64,000 bases of DNA from Lytechinus variegatus (GCF_018143015.1 NC_054754.1:21390875-21454874), one strand, 5' to 3'; counted from the stretch's first letter, positions 1 through 10,967 are shown. A program made the numbers and translations. Notes: generated from the letters alone by a model not told the origin.

Positions 1-1593
1 GTACAACATCCCCCCACTTTTTACGAAAGAAATGAACAAAAAAAAAGCGCAAGAGATAGTTGCTTTCTTGGTAAAAATTCTTCCTAATATACCGCTTAAC
101 AAATAAAACAATATTATTGAAACATGAAATGCAAATAAAGAGCCAGTTCCCCATTTCCAAACGAAATACTTATGTCCTTATTATAAAATTGAAGAGAAAC
201 CCTCGTTTCTTCTAATTCATCAATGTTGGGGTCTTTGTGAAGGGATTAAGATGGAAAGTCATTTTTTTATGTAATCTCTAATAAAACCATTGAACCATCA
301 TGGGGTAAGAAAAATAATAATATATTTGAGGGGTATTTGCCATATGGATATAGAGTGGCGTAACTACGGGGGGCACATACCCCCCCCCTCCATCGGCTGA
401 CCCCAAAAAGGGGGGGGGGAGAGAAAATAGGGAGAAAGGAAGAGAGACGTAGTGGGAAAGAAGAAAATATTATTCATTACAATGTTATATTATAATTATG
501 TTACATTACATAAGAAACATTTTTATCTTAACTTTATGAAACATAATTTGCCCAGGGCCTACGTCTTCATTGTTCCTGGTGCTCGCATTGTCTGTTTAAC
601 GAGATATCTAATCCTGAAGTACTAAACCATACCGTTTTCAAGTCAATATAAACCAAATATATTTCCTAGCACTTAAGTTATCATTGTTTTATGTAGTTAC
701 ATATGCTTCTTTTACATGACTCAAAAAGTGATTGCCCCATGTTAAGGTCTTCATATATATAAAATATTTCCTGTCCGTGATTGCGTTCGCATTAGTGGAT
801 TGGTGAGATATGTCTGCTCTTCATGAATTCCTAAAATCAGTCCTTAAAATGTCCATTCTTCTGATCTGAATATCAAAAATTTTCAGCTCGCGCTTCGCAC
901 TCGCATCATTTGACTAATGAAATATACTTCCTTCAAGGAAACCTTAGAATGCCCCACTTCAGGTCTAAATTTTCAGCTCGCACTTCGCGCTCGCAATATT
1001 TGATTAGTGAGATGCGTATCATTTTCATGATTGCAATGACTACAAAAAGTGTTTCATGTGTTCAGATGTAATTCTAATAAAATCAGCAAGCGCTTGGCAC
1101 TCGCATTCTATGACTATGGTGAGATATGCATACTCTTAATGGATTCCTAAAATAATTTCCTTAAAATCTCGCTGTTTGGGGCCCAAATATGCGAAAATTT
1201 CAGCTCACGCTTCGCGATCGCTTTATTTAGCAAGACAGGTACCTATCGTGATTACACAAATTTGATTATAATGTCCCTTTTTAGGTGTGAATATGAAAAA
1301 AATTCAGCTCGCGCTTCGCGCTCGCATTATTTGATCAGTGAGATACATATCCGTTTAATGACATTGTCCTTAAAATTTCTCAATTAGGTCAGTATAACTG
1401 TCAAATGAGCGCCCTTCGCGCGCTCACTCAGTGATTCAAAAATTTTGCTAGGTCCCCACAATGCCGTGACCCACGGTACACCACAGTGGACATATCAATG
1501 ACAATTCCTTGCATATCTAAATACATGATTGCAAAAAAAATGCCAAAATATTTCAGTCATCCCCCCACCCATCAACACGGATTTACGCCAGTG
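1..1593. mobile_element. hAT-like non-autonomous DNA transposon, left end outside the window
   Basis: Right part of the element that is complete at 37,652-39,291. It ends in GGATTTACGCCAGTG, followed by the octamer GCAAAAAC at 1594-1601. The interior holds degenerate repeats about every 80-120 bp built around CTCGCGCTTCGCGCTCGC plus a TTTGATnAGTGAGAT phrase. There is no transposase frame. It is shared by U1 and U3, so it predates that duplication. Confidence 0.75.
351..1488. mobile_element. Inner hAT-like element nested in the larger one
   Basis: The left end reads TAGAGTGGCGTAACTACGG and the right end, reverse complemented, reads CACTGTGGTGTACCGTGG. These are imperfect hAT-type termini. The same left end, as CAGTGGCGTAACTACGG, recurs at 62,746 in U4 with related interior sequence. 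A right-end fragment lies at about 25,688-25,836. No clean 8-bp target duplication is visible, so the exact boundaries are uncertain. Confidence 0.5.
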
Positions 1594-1719
1594 GCAAAAA
1601 CAAACAAACAAAAACGGGTTGCTGTTAGCATTATGATACAGGCAAGATGATTTTCCGCTTATGGCGGAAATCGTCATATACAAAACACGCCGGCAGATTA
1701 CAGTAACATAATTCAGGAG

Positions 1720-1725
1720 TTTATT
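1720..1725 (-). promoter_or_regulatory. Polyadenylation signal AATAAA, gene copy U1
   Basis: Minus-strand AATAAA about 130 nt downstream of the predicted exon D stop at 1855. The equivalent hexamer is present in U3 (39,418-39,423) and U4 (61,305-61,310) within a common context (TTTATTTCAGAAAATT on the plus strand). It is lost in U2 near 19,300, where the aligned bases read GTATTTCAGAAATT. Confidence 0.5.
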
Positions 1726-1854
1726 TCAGAAAATTGTGGATATATGCTATTTGTAAAGTAAATGAATGTCTTTCCATCAACCTCTACCCCCCCCTCCCAA
1801 CTGTAATGGCGAGAATTCCTCGGGTAATCCGAAATGAAACTTGACGTTCCCTCT

Positions 1855-3280
1855 TCAGACAGATCGGAGAGGACCCTATGATAATATAAAACAAAATTGA
1901 AAATGAATAATGAACAATAAATGTGAAATTATAGTTGTAAAATTATCAGTAGCATAATGAATCGATAATTCTAAGGGTGCTGGACATAAGCTATGGGGAA
2001 AATTACTAAAAGGCTGCACACGAGCTAAGCGAGCGAACAAAAATCACCCTTTTTGATAAAAAAAATCTGCGATTGATGTTAACATAAAATTCAGGAAATA
2101 CTATCATGTCACGTATTTTCCTTTTTCTTCTACCTTTGTTTCGGTGTCGTGAATTGTTTTGTGTGGCTCGTGGCCTCGAAAATCGAGTGTTAGATCCAGT
2201 GCGTTACACTTAAACAAGAACTTGGTTTTTGCTATTGTAACACTGACGAAAATTAACAATCACCCCCTCCCCGCCTCCTCTAGCAAAGATGAACTCAAAA
2301 TAAAAGTAAAAAAAGAAAGAAAGACTGAAGCTCCGATCACTTACAATCTCAGATGTGTCCTGAGGCTGTACTCCCCCCTGCAAGACCCGTTCTCCTTCCT
2401 TAAAAAAAGAAAAGAGAATTACATGTAGAAATGAGTGATGAGTTGGAGAGAAGACTATTTTCATACGTGAGAAAAAAAAGACGAAATTTACTTTATTTTC
2501 TTCTCCCTTATTGTCTTCACAAAGCAGTGAAATTGGAAATGATAGAGCATTTATGCATAGGGCTTATGTATTGACTTGATAACCATAACCATAAGTTTAG
2601 CCCCAAGAGGATTTTTTTACATACCTTATAAGGTTTGTATAAGTGGAACGGTTAATTTAATATGAAATTTCGATAAGCCCATAGTTTAGTAACACTTGTC
2701 TGATTTTGAGAAGGTACGGTCTAAGTATTAAAATAGCACATAGAGGGCAGCATTCACATTTATCAACTTTGTTCTTCAAGCAGGTGTCAAGTATTAACTC
2801 CATTCGAAGCTTTATTTTGTTCAAATTTGCATGACTATGCTGTATGAAATTATCTGTTTTAATAATTTTGAATAATATCACAGTGAAGTTGCACTGATAT
2901 ACTCACCTTCATCTTAAGGGTGAATTCTATTTCATTTTTATGAACAAAAAATGAAAACTTGGTCGTGCTGGATCGATCGAATTCAACTAGGAATTCATCT
3001 CCCTTCACTAATATCTAACAAAATAAAAAGATTTTTGAAAATACAAACTGATAGACACCATAATCTCACATGAAAAAAAAACAGTAAATGAACGTCATTT
3101 TTAGTGAATTACTGCGAAATTATAATTAAGCTTATGAAAATATCTCTAAACCAGTTTGCCCAAAATGACTTTTGACAACTAATTCTATCACATCCTATTT
3201 TCTTACCTTTTTTTCGGCGTTGTCTCTGTCACTGGGATATGTTTCACGATGCTGAGTTGCCATGTCTTTTGATACTCGTT
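1855..3280 (-). CDS. Unknown host gene family, copy U1: last four exons (A-B-C-D)
   Basis: Minus-strand exons: A 3207-3280, B 2907-3014, C 2345-2398, D 1855-1875. A follows the acceptor tttctag, begins in phase 1, encodes (x)RVSKDMATQHRETYPSDRD and ends AAG with donor GTAAGA. B follows ttttgttag, is 36 codons in phase 0-0, contains FSFFVHKNEIEFTLKMK and ends at GTGAGT. C follows a T-rich tract and aag, encodes 18 residues ending VQPQDTSEI and ends at GTAAGT. D follows atcatag and reads GPLRSV then stop. The tail is charged and has no obvious membrane segment. I do not recognise the family. Upstream exons were not found; A starting in phase 1 shows that at least one precedes it. Support comes from conserved splice sites and frames in U2, U3 and U4. 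Transcription was not seen. Confidence 0.72.
2345..2398 (-). CDS. Exon C, copy U1 (short form)
   Basis: 54 nt, phase 0-0, between acceptor aag and a perfect GTAAGT donor (plus-strand ACTTAC at 2339-2344). It encodes EGERVLQGGVQPQDTSEI. Relative to U2 (129 nt) it lacks 75 nt, exactly 25 codons. U4 shares the extra segment, so the short form looks derived. Confidence 0.7.
2907..3014 (-). CDS. Exon B, copy U1
   Basis: 108 nt, exactly 36 codons with phase 0 at both ends. Acceptor tttattttgttag; donor AAG/GTGAGT (plus-strand ACTCAC at 2901-2906). Residues alternate polar and hydrophobic, as in beta strands (GDEFLVEFD, then FSFFVHKNEIEFTLKM). The U3 copy has substitutions and no frame change. Confidence 0.72.
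3207..3280 (-). CDS. Exon A, copy U1
   Basis: 74 nt (2 + 24 codons) between acceptor ggtttctag and donor AAG/GTAAGA. The same 74 nt occur at 26,042-26,115 (U2) and 45,399-45,472 (U3), with only a few changes, all near the 3' end. The encoded tail is rich in charged residues and ends NAEKK (IAENK in U2, NAKKK in U3). Confidence 0.75.
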
Positions 3281-3289
3281 CTAGAAACC

Positions 3290-6090
3290 AAATATATATT
3301 GCGAAACATACAGTTAAAATGACTAGTTGATAGGGTCAGCTGGGTGCAACTGTTATTCTAGTCATATTAAACTATTTTCTAGTCGTATTTTACTTGAATT
3401 TATGTATTTTTGACTGGAATATATGTCAGAAATCTGACTATCAGTGATTGCCATATCAGTTGCACCTATCTGACTACTGGTCTAGTCAAATTGACTGATT
3501 TGTTCTAAGAGTGATGAGTTGACATTTCTATGCATGAAATGGAGAAAGAAAGAATTTTTTCCTTCAATGAGGATCTTTGTCTCAGGCTCCAAAATAAATA
3601 CATAATAATAACTCGTAAAATACGTTTCTGCCATATAATTATGATCTGTCCGCCTTTATAACAATTTTTTTTCCTCTTTTTTCTCATCACATCATAAATT
3701 AGTTTCTACTAAATGTTTGTTTGTTTCTTTTCTAGTTATGAGCCTTCTAATCAGTGCAACATTTCTATACCAGTCATATTTATTTGTTGCCGATTTGTCT
3801 CTGCTCTAATCTTTCCTAATTTACATTAAAAATGTTCGTGTAACAATTACCCGGGAACAATTATTCACTACAAACTCTATCAATCTATCCCATGATATGA
3901 TTTTTCTGTTTTGCCGAATCAGAGTCGATGGGGCAAATAAATACTACATAGTGTATGGCATTTGATTTTTCCTCGTTACGAGGGTGTACAATGATCAAAG
4001 TCCATTTCAATATCATATACTATAGCGGAAGAAATTATGCTGTACGTACACTGCAGCTCTGTAATACATACTTTATAATAATCATAACGGGATCATTTTC
4101 ACTGCAAGCAAATAGTTGATAAAATATAATGTACGATATCCTCATTTATTGGAGTCATCATACATTGGAATAAAGTCAATGTGAAGGTAATATGATGTGT
4201 TTTGTTTTAGTAGACATTTTATAGAATATTATCAAATGATTTTGCCTTAATCTATCTGGTTATGTTGTTAATAAAATGGTTGCATTCAGTCGTCTTCCCC
4301 GTGCAATCTCACTGTGATTTGAATGATAATAATTTTCATTACACTGTACATAAACCAAACGAACAATCATAAATTCATGGGCTTGACTGACTGAAGAAAG
4401 GGCAGGAAATTGTTTTGTCAATGCACCCCCCCCCCTGAAAACAAAAATTACAATAATAATTATAATCAAATGTATATATTTTAAATGAAATTGTTTATTA
4501 CGTAATTGAAGAGAATCTCACTAGTCGCATACACCCAGCAGGCTATAGCAGTGGTGTATTGAGTAACACATTTTTTTTTTTTTTGGGGGGGGGGCAAAAC
4601 ATGAAGTATGAGGCAAAATCTCTCTCATCCTAAAAAATAAAACCAACGATTGTGGGAGAGCGAAGCGGAGAAAAAAAACCGTTGACACTTTTTGATACAA
4701 AAATCAAAGTTTGTGATGTTTGTGATAGAGTTTGAGATAAAATTGCAGAAGATGGCCCCCTTTGGTTCCCTTCCTTTCCATTTCTCCCTTTTTCCCCTTC
4801 GTCGTGTATTTGTTTTTTGTTTTTTTTTGGGGGGGGGAGTCCAAGGCCCGACGCCCCTCATAATGAACTCAAATCTGTTATTCTAAACACTTATTTAAAC
4901 TTTTAAAACTACAGTGTGTTGTATAAACTTAAACAAGGTTTTGTTTTTACTCTGTATACTAAAGGCACTCTAATTGAGACAAAAGAAAATATCTTCATGC
5001 ACGACTAGCAAGTTTACAATTAGCAGACCATTGTTTGATATTCTTTTTTTATTGAGTGTTGGTTTTTATTTTAGAGTGGTGCGTATACAAGAAGTAGACC
5101 ACCGTTCTTACGCTCAAATTACTATTCCAATACATAGCACATTTCCTTTCGCGAAAAAAAATATCGCAATGATCACCGTTCGAAAACTTTTTTTTCGTCG
5201 CCTCTTCGTTCTAATTCGTTTCTTTTCTTCATGTATGTGAATTCGGTTCGCACGCTGCACGCTCGGACGCACTCACGCACGCATCGAAGTCCGTATTCGC
5301 CCCCACATAGATGTACTATAATCATAAGGATGTGATGCAATTTATGATTATAATGGGGGGGGGGTGAGCTACATCTTTATGATTCACCCCTACCATGCCT
5401 ATTGGCACTAAGCGCGCCAGAGTCGGTCGGTCAGCAGTGTACATCATGTACATCGTTAGTTTACAGAGGCCATCGTTGTCACCAAATTCATAAACAGTTT
5501 GCATAGTTCCGAAGACCGTCTTTTTCACGATTAGTCAGTCTCAATGCTGGCTCCCTGTTTATTTTTTTTGCACGCAACGTATACCTACCAATTCTAGGGC
5601 CAAGCCCCCGGCCTGGCTACCATCTTCATGTATTATGACTAGCGACCCTTCGCTGAATTATGACTAGTTGTTTTTCTTTTTCCTATCATGACTTTTGGAC
5701 AGGTCAGTATGACTATAGCATCTGGACTCCGAGGATAGAAGGAGATCCAGAGTAATTTTTTTTCTTCTATTTTCTGTCCGAACCGAGAGAGTGAAGCGAT
5801 CGAATCCATTTACCTGTTTTCTTTTAAACTCTGTCTCTCTCTTCAATCCCTTTTTTCCAATCTGCATGCTCTTTCATTATTTGCCATAAAATTTTTCTTC
5901 TTTTTACATTGAAATTAAACAGTTGACAATTCGTTGTAATAACTATGGCAAGAAAATCTACGTAATGTTTGAAATGAGACGTTAATTTCAACCAGTATTC
6001 GTTATAAAAACTGAACAAGAAAGTTCCATTTTCACTGTAGATATTTTGCACCGGCTACCCCTCTCCCCATCTCACGTATGAGAAAACAAA
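3290..6090. other. Non-coding stretch, introns or intergenic, U1
   Basis: Conserved with U2 up to about 3,985 (matching about 26,120-26,400 and 26,950-27,200), then only with U3. It contains a SINE-free AT-rich tract and a poly-T/poly-G block at 4,571-4,600. A segment starting AGCAGTGGTGTATTGAG at 4,548 resembles a hAT end. A second poly-T/poly-G tract lies near 4,810-4,840. No exon is supported by comparison here except the weak candidate at 5322-5528. Confidence 0.5.
5322..5528 (-). CDS. Candidate minus-strand exon, unknown
   Basis: An open minus-strand stretch encoding KKTVFGTMQTVYEFGDNDGL, less AT-rich than its surroundings. The U3 copy (47,528-47,713) keeps the frame, with an in-frame 6-bp insertion just after GLCKLT and one V to R change. 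The reading frame survives, but U1 and U3 are so recent that this is weak evidence. No good donor is visible; GTAAAC after GGCCTCT is the nearest. It could be an upstream exon of the same gene or chance. Confidence 0.25.
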   Translation of the reverse strand: MKKTVFGTMQTVYEFGDNDGLCKLTMYMMYTADRPTLARLVPIGMVGVNHKDVAHPPPIIIINCITSL

Positions 6091-6094
6091 AATC

Positions 6095-6175
6095 GTGAAG
6101 TTGCTGTGACCAAGTTGTTATATCGCCTGACAAAACATAAAACATTCATGATTCGAATCCTTGTCATTGCACCTA
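6095..6175 (+). repeat. tRNA-like SINE head
   Basis: Reads TGACCAAGTTGTTATATCGCC with a B-box-like TGATTCGAATCC about 35 nt later. The U3 copy at 48,283-48,360 has the better A box GTGACCAAGTGGTTATA and B box GGATTCGAATCC. No cloverleaf acceptor pairing, so this is a SINE-type relic and not a tRNA gene. Confidence 0.45.
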
Positions 6176-6314
6176 CATGCACTTCTTTTCTATTATACAA
6201 GAAAAAAGACCCCAAAAGTTTAGTGTAAATATTATTGACACATAAAACTGGTGCACGAAATTTTTAGATAATAAACATATACAACATTTTATATTTCGCT
6301 TAATCTTTTTATTC

Positions 6315-6570
6315 TAACATGTCTACATGATCTAAGCGGTGAATTTTTATAACCCCTAGCACAGCTACTATTAGCACGACCGCTCGAGCGTTCAAGGAAT
6401 TTCTACCTACCTGGTACCCTTTTACTACACTTGGGTGGAGAGTTGCAAATATGATAAACGCCTTGCCAAAGGACGAGAGTACCGCGGCTTGATTCGAACC
6501 CGGACCTATTGGTTCAAAGTCCAGAGACTTATCCACAACACCCTTTTGCGGGGTTTTTAATATTGTCAAA
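6315..6570 (-). repeat. tRNA-derived SINE, minus strand (U1)
   Basis: On the minus strand it reads GTTGTGGATAAGTCTCTGGA (A-box region), then GGTCCGGGTTCGAATCAAGC (B-box region), then a body with GGCAAGGCG and a CCAGGTAGG phrase. It is the same family as the plus-strand SINEs at 26,577 and 32,457. Duplicated at 48,500-48,745 in U3. Confidence 0.7.
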
Positions 6571-7634
6571 TTTTTAATGATCGATTACAATCATATGAAT
6601 AATCAATAAACCGTTGGTTGATTTATATTGTAACATGCACAATGGCTTGCATAATTAAAAATGAACGAATTTAATGAATACTATTATGAAACGAAATGCT
6701 ATTCTTCAAGCACTCTCTTGAATCTATTGGAAAAATACATAAGAGGATTAAAAAAAACATTTTTTCTCTATAAATAATTAACCTTTGAAAATGCCTCATT
6801 ATATCTTCATATTCAAATCGGTGAAAAAAAAACTATAAATCTGATAATGAATTAATTTATAAAGAGATAATTTTGTGTGTATCTCTCTAAAATTTACAGG
6901 CCTACGTCTTTATTTCGCACGTATAAATATCTTTTAACAAATAAAATTTCAGGATTATGATTAAGTTTTCTATATAATTTTTTTCTGATCTCTCTGAGTT
7001 AGATTCTTCAACAACTTTCTTTTTTTTATTCATAGGCGTACGGCAAAATGAAATTGACTATTCAACAAATATTAATTCGACAAAAGAGCAATATTTCCTT
7101 GACAACTGGCAACCATGAAAGTATCTATGACATATATTCAAAACCAAAAAATAAAAGGTTTTGAGTGATCGGTGTCATTTGAATGTCAGCACAAATTAAT
7201 TATGAAGAGAAACGATTATGAAAGAAAGCGTTAATTATCGCAATTATTTCGTAATTAGGATCATGATTATACCATAATTAAAATGCAAATTTTCTAAAAA
7301 ATTTCAAAAATGCACCACTGAAAGAAACAGTTTGCAATTATTTTCTAGTTTCATATGAAATTTCAAATTCAGAAAATTAGAGCCCTTGCATATTTAGGCT
7401 ACTAATGCTTATTGCTAAAATTTCTTTGGTGAAATTATATCTCGCATTTGTGATTAAAAAAATAACTGAAGTAAGGCCTACTTACTTTTTTTGAAAGTTG
7501 AAGATGAGTCGTTCCGTACCAAGATGGACTGTGAAATAGATGTGAGAAGATAAATTGAAAAAAAAAGGTCTTCTCTCCCAGCGCAAAGCAAAATGAGGTA
7601 AACAAGCTTGTAATTTACCAAAAGAATGGTTCTA

Positions 7635-7735
7635 CAATTATTTCCGGAGTTTCAAAATTTGGCCCATTCCCGTCAGAAAAAGAAAGCGAGAGATTTCGGA
7701 GAGCAGGTTCAACAATTGGTCACATGGTGATAACA
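7635..7735. other. Copy-specific block just upstream of a TATA module (U1a)
   Basis: U1 and U3 are near-identical on both sides, yet this block does not align with 49,855-50,000 in U3, nor with 12,320-12,455 in U1b. Here the plus-strand frame from TACAATTATTTCCGG stays open for about 35 codons to TAA. The block is richer in GC than its flanks. It may be a swapped cassette, an exon or a replaced promoter segment. Confidence 0.45.
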
Positions 7736-7752
7736 CCTGTTAATCACTGTAG

Positions 7753-7760
7753 TATATATA
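7753..7760 (+). promoter_or_regulatory. TATA-box-like module U1a
   Basis: TATATATA, followed by a segment shared with U3a (TATA at 50,009-50,016): GCAGACCC, then ACTTGTGCTGGTTAATACTG. U1b has TATATATAG at 12,460 followed by a looser match ending TGTACTGGTTAATA. The spacing would put a start site in the shared segment. The identification is by sequence only. Confidence 0.4.
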
Positions 7761-8261
7761 GCAGACCCAGAGACATATGCAACTTGTGCTGGTTAATACT
7801 GTTATGACAAAGTAAATCGATAAAATAAGGAAAAATGATGTTTGTTTGGAATAGTTTCCCTTTTCAACTTAATGATTTTATTAACGCACATCATTGATTA
7901 AAATTTGATGTGAATTACCATTATATCCAGCCAAATATAACGATGTAATTCAAGAGACTTGCATTTATTTTCAGTTTATTTTATAATCGATCTATGAGAT
8001 AAAAATCCAACCCCAGACATGAATAATGATGAAAATCGGGGGGGGGGGGGGGGTGGTGCTCGGGAAGATGGGTGCCTTATCTTAAACGAGATAGATATTA
8101 AAAATGTTATTGATTACTCCTTATCTAACCTCAACAGGGTCTTCAAATGAGACTATAGTAGTACGTTTTGTTGTTCTCATCCGTCATGTCCGTGTTATAA
8201 ATGAATGCACACTTACAATACTGAACACATTCATAGGGTTACACTTCGTAGCTTTGTAATT

Positions 8262-8660
8262 CCAAAGGTTCGTCATTCAGAAACACGTAAATTGCCTATA
8301 CCTCGATGTTCGTTAATCCGAAAACGTAAAAGGGATCGTTAATCTGAACATTTGTGGCGTTATTCCGAAGGTTCGATGATCCGAAAGCAAAATAAGGTTC
8401 GATGTTCCGAAAGTTCGTTAATCCGAAAACGAAATAAGGTTTGTTAATCATTTAGTTTTCGGACTATCGAACCTTCGGAATTACGAACCTTATTTTGTTT
8501 TCGGATTAACGAACCTTCGGAATTACGAACCTCACTTCGTTTTCAGACTAACGAACCTTCGGAATAACGAACCTTCGGAATATCCGAACCTTGGGAATAA
8601 CGAACCTTCCGAATATCCGAACCTTCGGAATAACGAAGCTTCGGAATTACGAATGTATGC
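8262..8660. repeat. Palindromic minisatellite built from TTCGGAA/GGTTCG units
   Basis: The left half repeats AAGGTTCGTTAATCCGAAAA. The right half, from about 8,450, carries the reverse complement, CGAACCTTCGGAATTACGAA and variants, many times. The whole folds into one long imperfect hairpin of about 200-bp arms. U3 (near 50,450) and U1b (near 12,900) have unrelated unit sequence of about 130 bp at this place, so it arrived after these copies separated. Confidence 0.75.
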
Positions 8661-8936
8661 AAAATTCTTTGTGTTACCGGGCCGTGGTCAACTTATCTTT
8701 GCTTTAAAAAAAATCCTTTTCATAATGTATGAAGACTTTATCTTTTGACTTGTTGGAAGTGTGATGAAAGTTTTATATGAAGTAAGGTTAATCCGGGGCT
8801 TTAGAATAGGCACTTGATTTTCATCCCGGTTTAAATTTTTATTTCTATGAGAAAAATGGAAATGATTAACATTATTGATTTTAAGATCTATTTTCTGGCT
8901 AAGGCCAGTTGAGGACTTACATTTTACAATCCTCTA

Positions 8937-9427
8937 CACTCTAAAAACACTGAGTAAACTTTTACCCAATATTGGGTAAAAAAGGAACAAGCATGTTTGC
9001 TGGGTATTTTTTTTATCCCATATTGGGGGTATTTTAACACAAGATTGCGTACAATCTACACAATATTGGGTATCTTTTGAATGATGAAAATGAAAAATGA
9101 TGAAAATCCATATTTTATTGTTCGAAATACACATGAAATGAAATACTCCGAAAATTTGCTTTGCCCAAGTGATCGTGGGCCCGGCAGCCGTTGTGCAGCG
9201 CCAGATCGACGAGGCTCTATCTCTTTAATCATTGAACGCCAAACAGGGTAGCGGCAACTCCCATCTTTTAACGTCGTTTGGTCTGACGCGGCCGGGGTTT
9301 GAACCCCAACCTCCCGGTTGTGAGACGGACGCTATACCAACCGAGCCAACACACCGGTTGTTTTTAACCCAACCAACATGCATGTTCCTATTTTACCCAA
9401 CATTGGGTAAACCCTTTGTTTAGAGTG
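8937..9427. mobile_element. MITE with CACTCTAAA termini and TA target duplication
   Basis: Ends CACTCTAAAAACACTGAG and, reverse complemented, CACTCTAAACAAAGGG. Both arms continue with TTTACCCAATrTTGGGTAAA. TA flanks it at 8935-8936 and 9428-9429. U3 carries the empty site near 51,045. It carries a SINE in its middle (about 9,160-9,362). Confidence 0.8.
9160..9362 (-). repeat. tRNA-Val-like SINE inside the MITE
   Basis: On the minus strand: GTTGGCTCGGTTGGTATAGC (A box), an anticodon-like loop CTCACAA (CAC), then GGGGTTCAAACCCCGG (B box/T-arm). A SINE body follows (GATGGGAGTTGCCGCTACCC, CTGCACAACGGCTGCCGGGC). There is no paired acceptor stem, so it is a SINE and not a tRNA gene. Confidence 0.7.
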
Positions 9428-9429
9428 TA

Positions 9430-10290
9430 TACAGATTGAAGGCCTGTATTATGTAATTACAATTTTTAGTGACATATAGGCACTTAAAAATCACATTTCA
9501 AAAGGTGTTTGAATTTTTAAGCTTTATTATGATTTCTGTATATCTAATTGTTTATTAATCTTTTCATTGATTTACTTTCACTATTCACCAGTGGATGGGG
9601 GGGGGGGGTAATCATAGTGGTACATAGGTGAAAATGGTATGCTACATTCATGACTTATGCCTGAAAACCATAACATGCATTAAAATCATAATATGCATGA
9701 ATCCGTCTATGGCAATGTTTAAAGTCATATTTACACATGTTTATTTGAGATGTGGTAAGACCTTTATCGTGCTTATCATCATGATCATAGTGACTTAAAT
9801 GAGAACAACTTGTATGTTTTAATAAGGAACTTTGTATATTAATTTCTTACAGTCTTATGCGTTTTATATGATTTTTTTACTATAGGTTTCCATTCCAATG
9901 ACAAACACATAATTTGAGTAGCTCATCTCGAGGTTTGACAGTTTGTATTCACTGTAAGCAAAGAAACATCACGATTCAAGTACCCAAGAATGAATTATTA
10001 AAAAATATCCAGTTATGCTGATTTTCTGTCAGAAATTGCCCTTCAGTTTACCATCTGAAATACCGAATAAGAAAGTGAATCACACAGCACTGCCTATAAT
10101 TCATGACGTTCAATGATATTAAAACAGCACCTATATTAATGTATATGTATACGTGGTATGGCATGTATGGGGTACGTGCCTTGCAGGGTACTAGTACACT
10201 TTTGTCTCTGGCTAGAGAAGTCACATACCAATCGAAATGTACATTCTGCTTCATACCGCTCTTGAGGGTATTCCCTGTAATGTATGTCGC
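9430..10290. other. Non-coding part of sub-repeat U1a
   Basis: AT-rich sequence aligning with about 13,320-14,040 and 51,060-51,780. It includes a G13 run near 9,597. No exon is supported. A minus-strand frame at 10,136-10,351 was examined and rejected. Confidence 0.5.
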
Positions 10291-10299
10291 AACCATTTA

Positions 10300-10510
10300 G
10301 AACCATCTCTGATTGGATAGAGAGGATATGAAGAATCACATGTTCAGCCAATCATCATCTTACGTCACTGTACTAACCACAATGGTACCAACACAACCGA
10401 ACCCACCAGACGCAGAGCTCGCGGGCGCATATCGCATGCCATTGTAGACTTGTAGTGCTTTACCATTTCAACGTGTCGCTTTCTCGAGTGAACATTGTAC
10501 TGCTCAGTCA
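10300..10510 (+). promoter_or_regulatory. CCAAT/CRE promoter-like module, U1a
   Basis: Inverted CCAAT (GATTGG), then CCAAT at 10,348-10,352 and TTACGTCAC (cAMP-response-element-like) at 10,360-10,368. A conserved segment ACGTGTCGCTTTCTCGAG and GAACATTGTACTGCTCAG follow. The module occurs four times in the window. Here the sequence that carries the candidate first exon in other copies is deleted. Confidence 0.4.
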
Positions 10511-10967
10511 TTATAATCATTAAGACTTTTTCATTATTATTATTAAATTTATTTAGTTCCATCATTTAGCAAGTGAATTATGATTTAGCTATTTACCTCT
10601 TTCTAATTTACTCTATTTCTTTACTTCTTTTCAATTTTTTAACTCTTGCTCGCCAATTCTGATAGCTTAAACATATGATAGATTCATTTTCATGTACATG
10701 TATATGTTTTTGGGTGATTGCATTATACTGCTTGTAAGAAATTATATAAACTTATAATACATAAAATAAATGAATACACAGATGTCGCCACATGGGTGTA
10801 GGAGAATATGACACATCCTCTCGAATTAGTTTTTCTTTTTGCAAATTGGCAAATCCAGCCGGCAGAAAACGGGAAATTATTAGATTAAAGAAAAACGTTA
10901 TTTTTTATAACGTTATTTCCTGTCCTTTTCCTTCCTGACAAATAGTTGCTAGGTTATATAGCAACTT

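Larger units (their letters stand above)
1..8190. repeat. Segmental duplication, copy in unit U1
   Basis: This stretch aligns almost base for base with 37,723 to 50,430. Position 1 corresponds to 37,723. The main differences are a deletion of about 55 bp in U3 near 37,767, homopolymer length changes, the LINE at 40,894-45,368 present only in U3, and a short non-matching block at about 7,635-7,735. Past about 8,190 the copies still align but are clearly more diverged. Identity was judged by eye. It could also be two haplotypes placed in tandem by an assembler, although the LINE and the non-matching block argue that the copies are distinct. Confidence 0.93.
6780..10960. repeat. Sub-repeat U1a (TATA and CCAAT/CRE modules, truncated)
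   Basis: Aligns with 11,240-16,950 and 49,000-54,200. Order: GTATAAATAT phrase, variable block, TATA module (7,753), G-run near 8,040, the phrase CTTTGTGTTACCGGGCC near 8,672, CCAAT/CRE module (10,348), and the terminal phrase near 10,945. The part between about 10,510 and the terminal phrases, including the candidate first exon and the T-arm module, is missing here. Confidence 0.7.

Noticed and set aside
900-1430. Regular CTCGCGCTTCGCGCTCGC repeats resembling a CRISPR array
   Set aside because: Spacing and repeats are irregular, the sequence is internal to a hAT-like element, and the genome is eukaryotic.
3505-3690. Minus-strand frame with a hydrophobic run, possible membrane exon upstream of exon A
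   Set aside because: The U2 counterpart near 26,960-27,080 has non-triplet indels within it and no conserved splice sites.
4974-5240. Plus-strand 88-codon frame kept in U3
   Set aside because: U1 and U3 are too similar for frame survival to mean anything; no splice sites or older homologue support it.
10136-10351. Minus-strand frame with HYREYPQERYEAEC, reminiscent of the C-terminal part of an IL-17 domain
   Set aside because: The aligned copies at 14,040, 51,760 and 54,360 do not keep the frame (indels and unrelated residues), the second Cys pattern is missing, and the region overlaps the promoter-like module. Chance resemblance is likelier.
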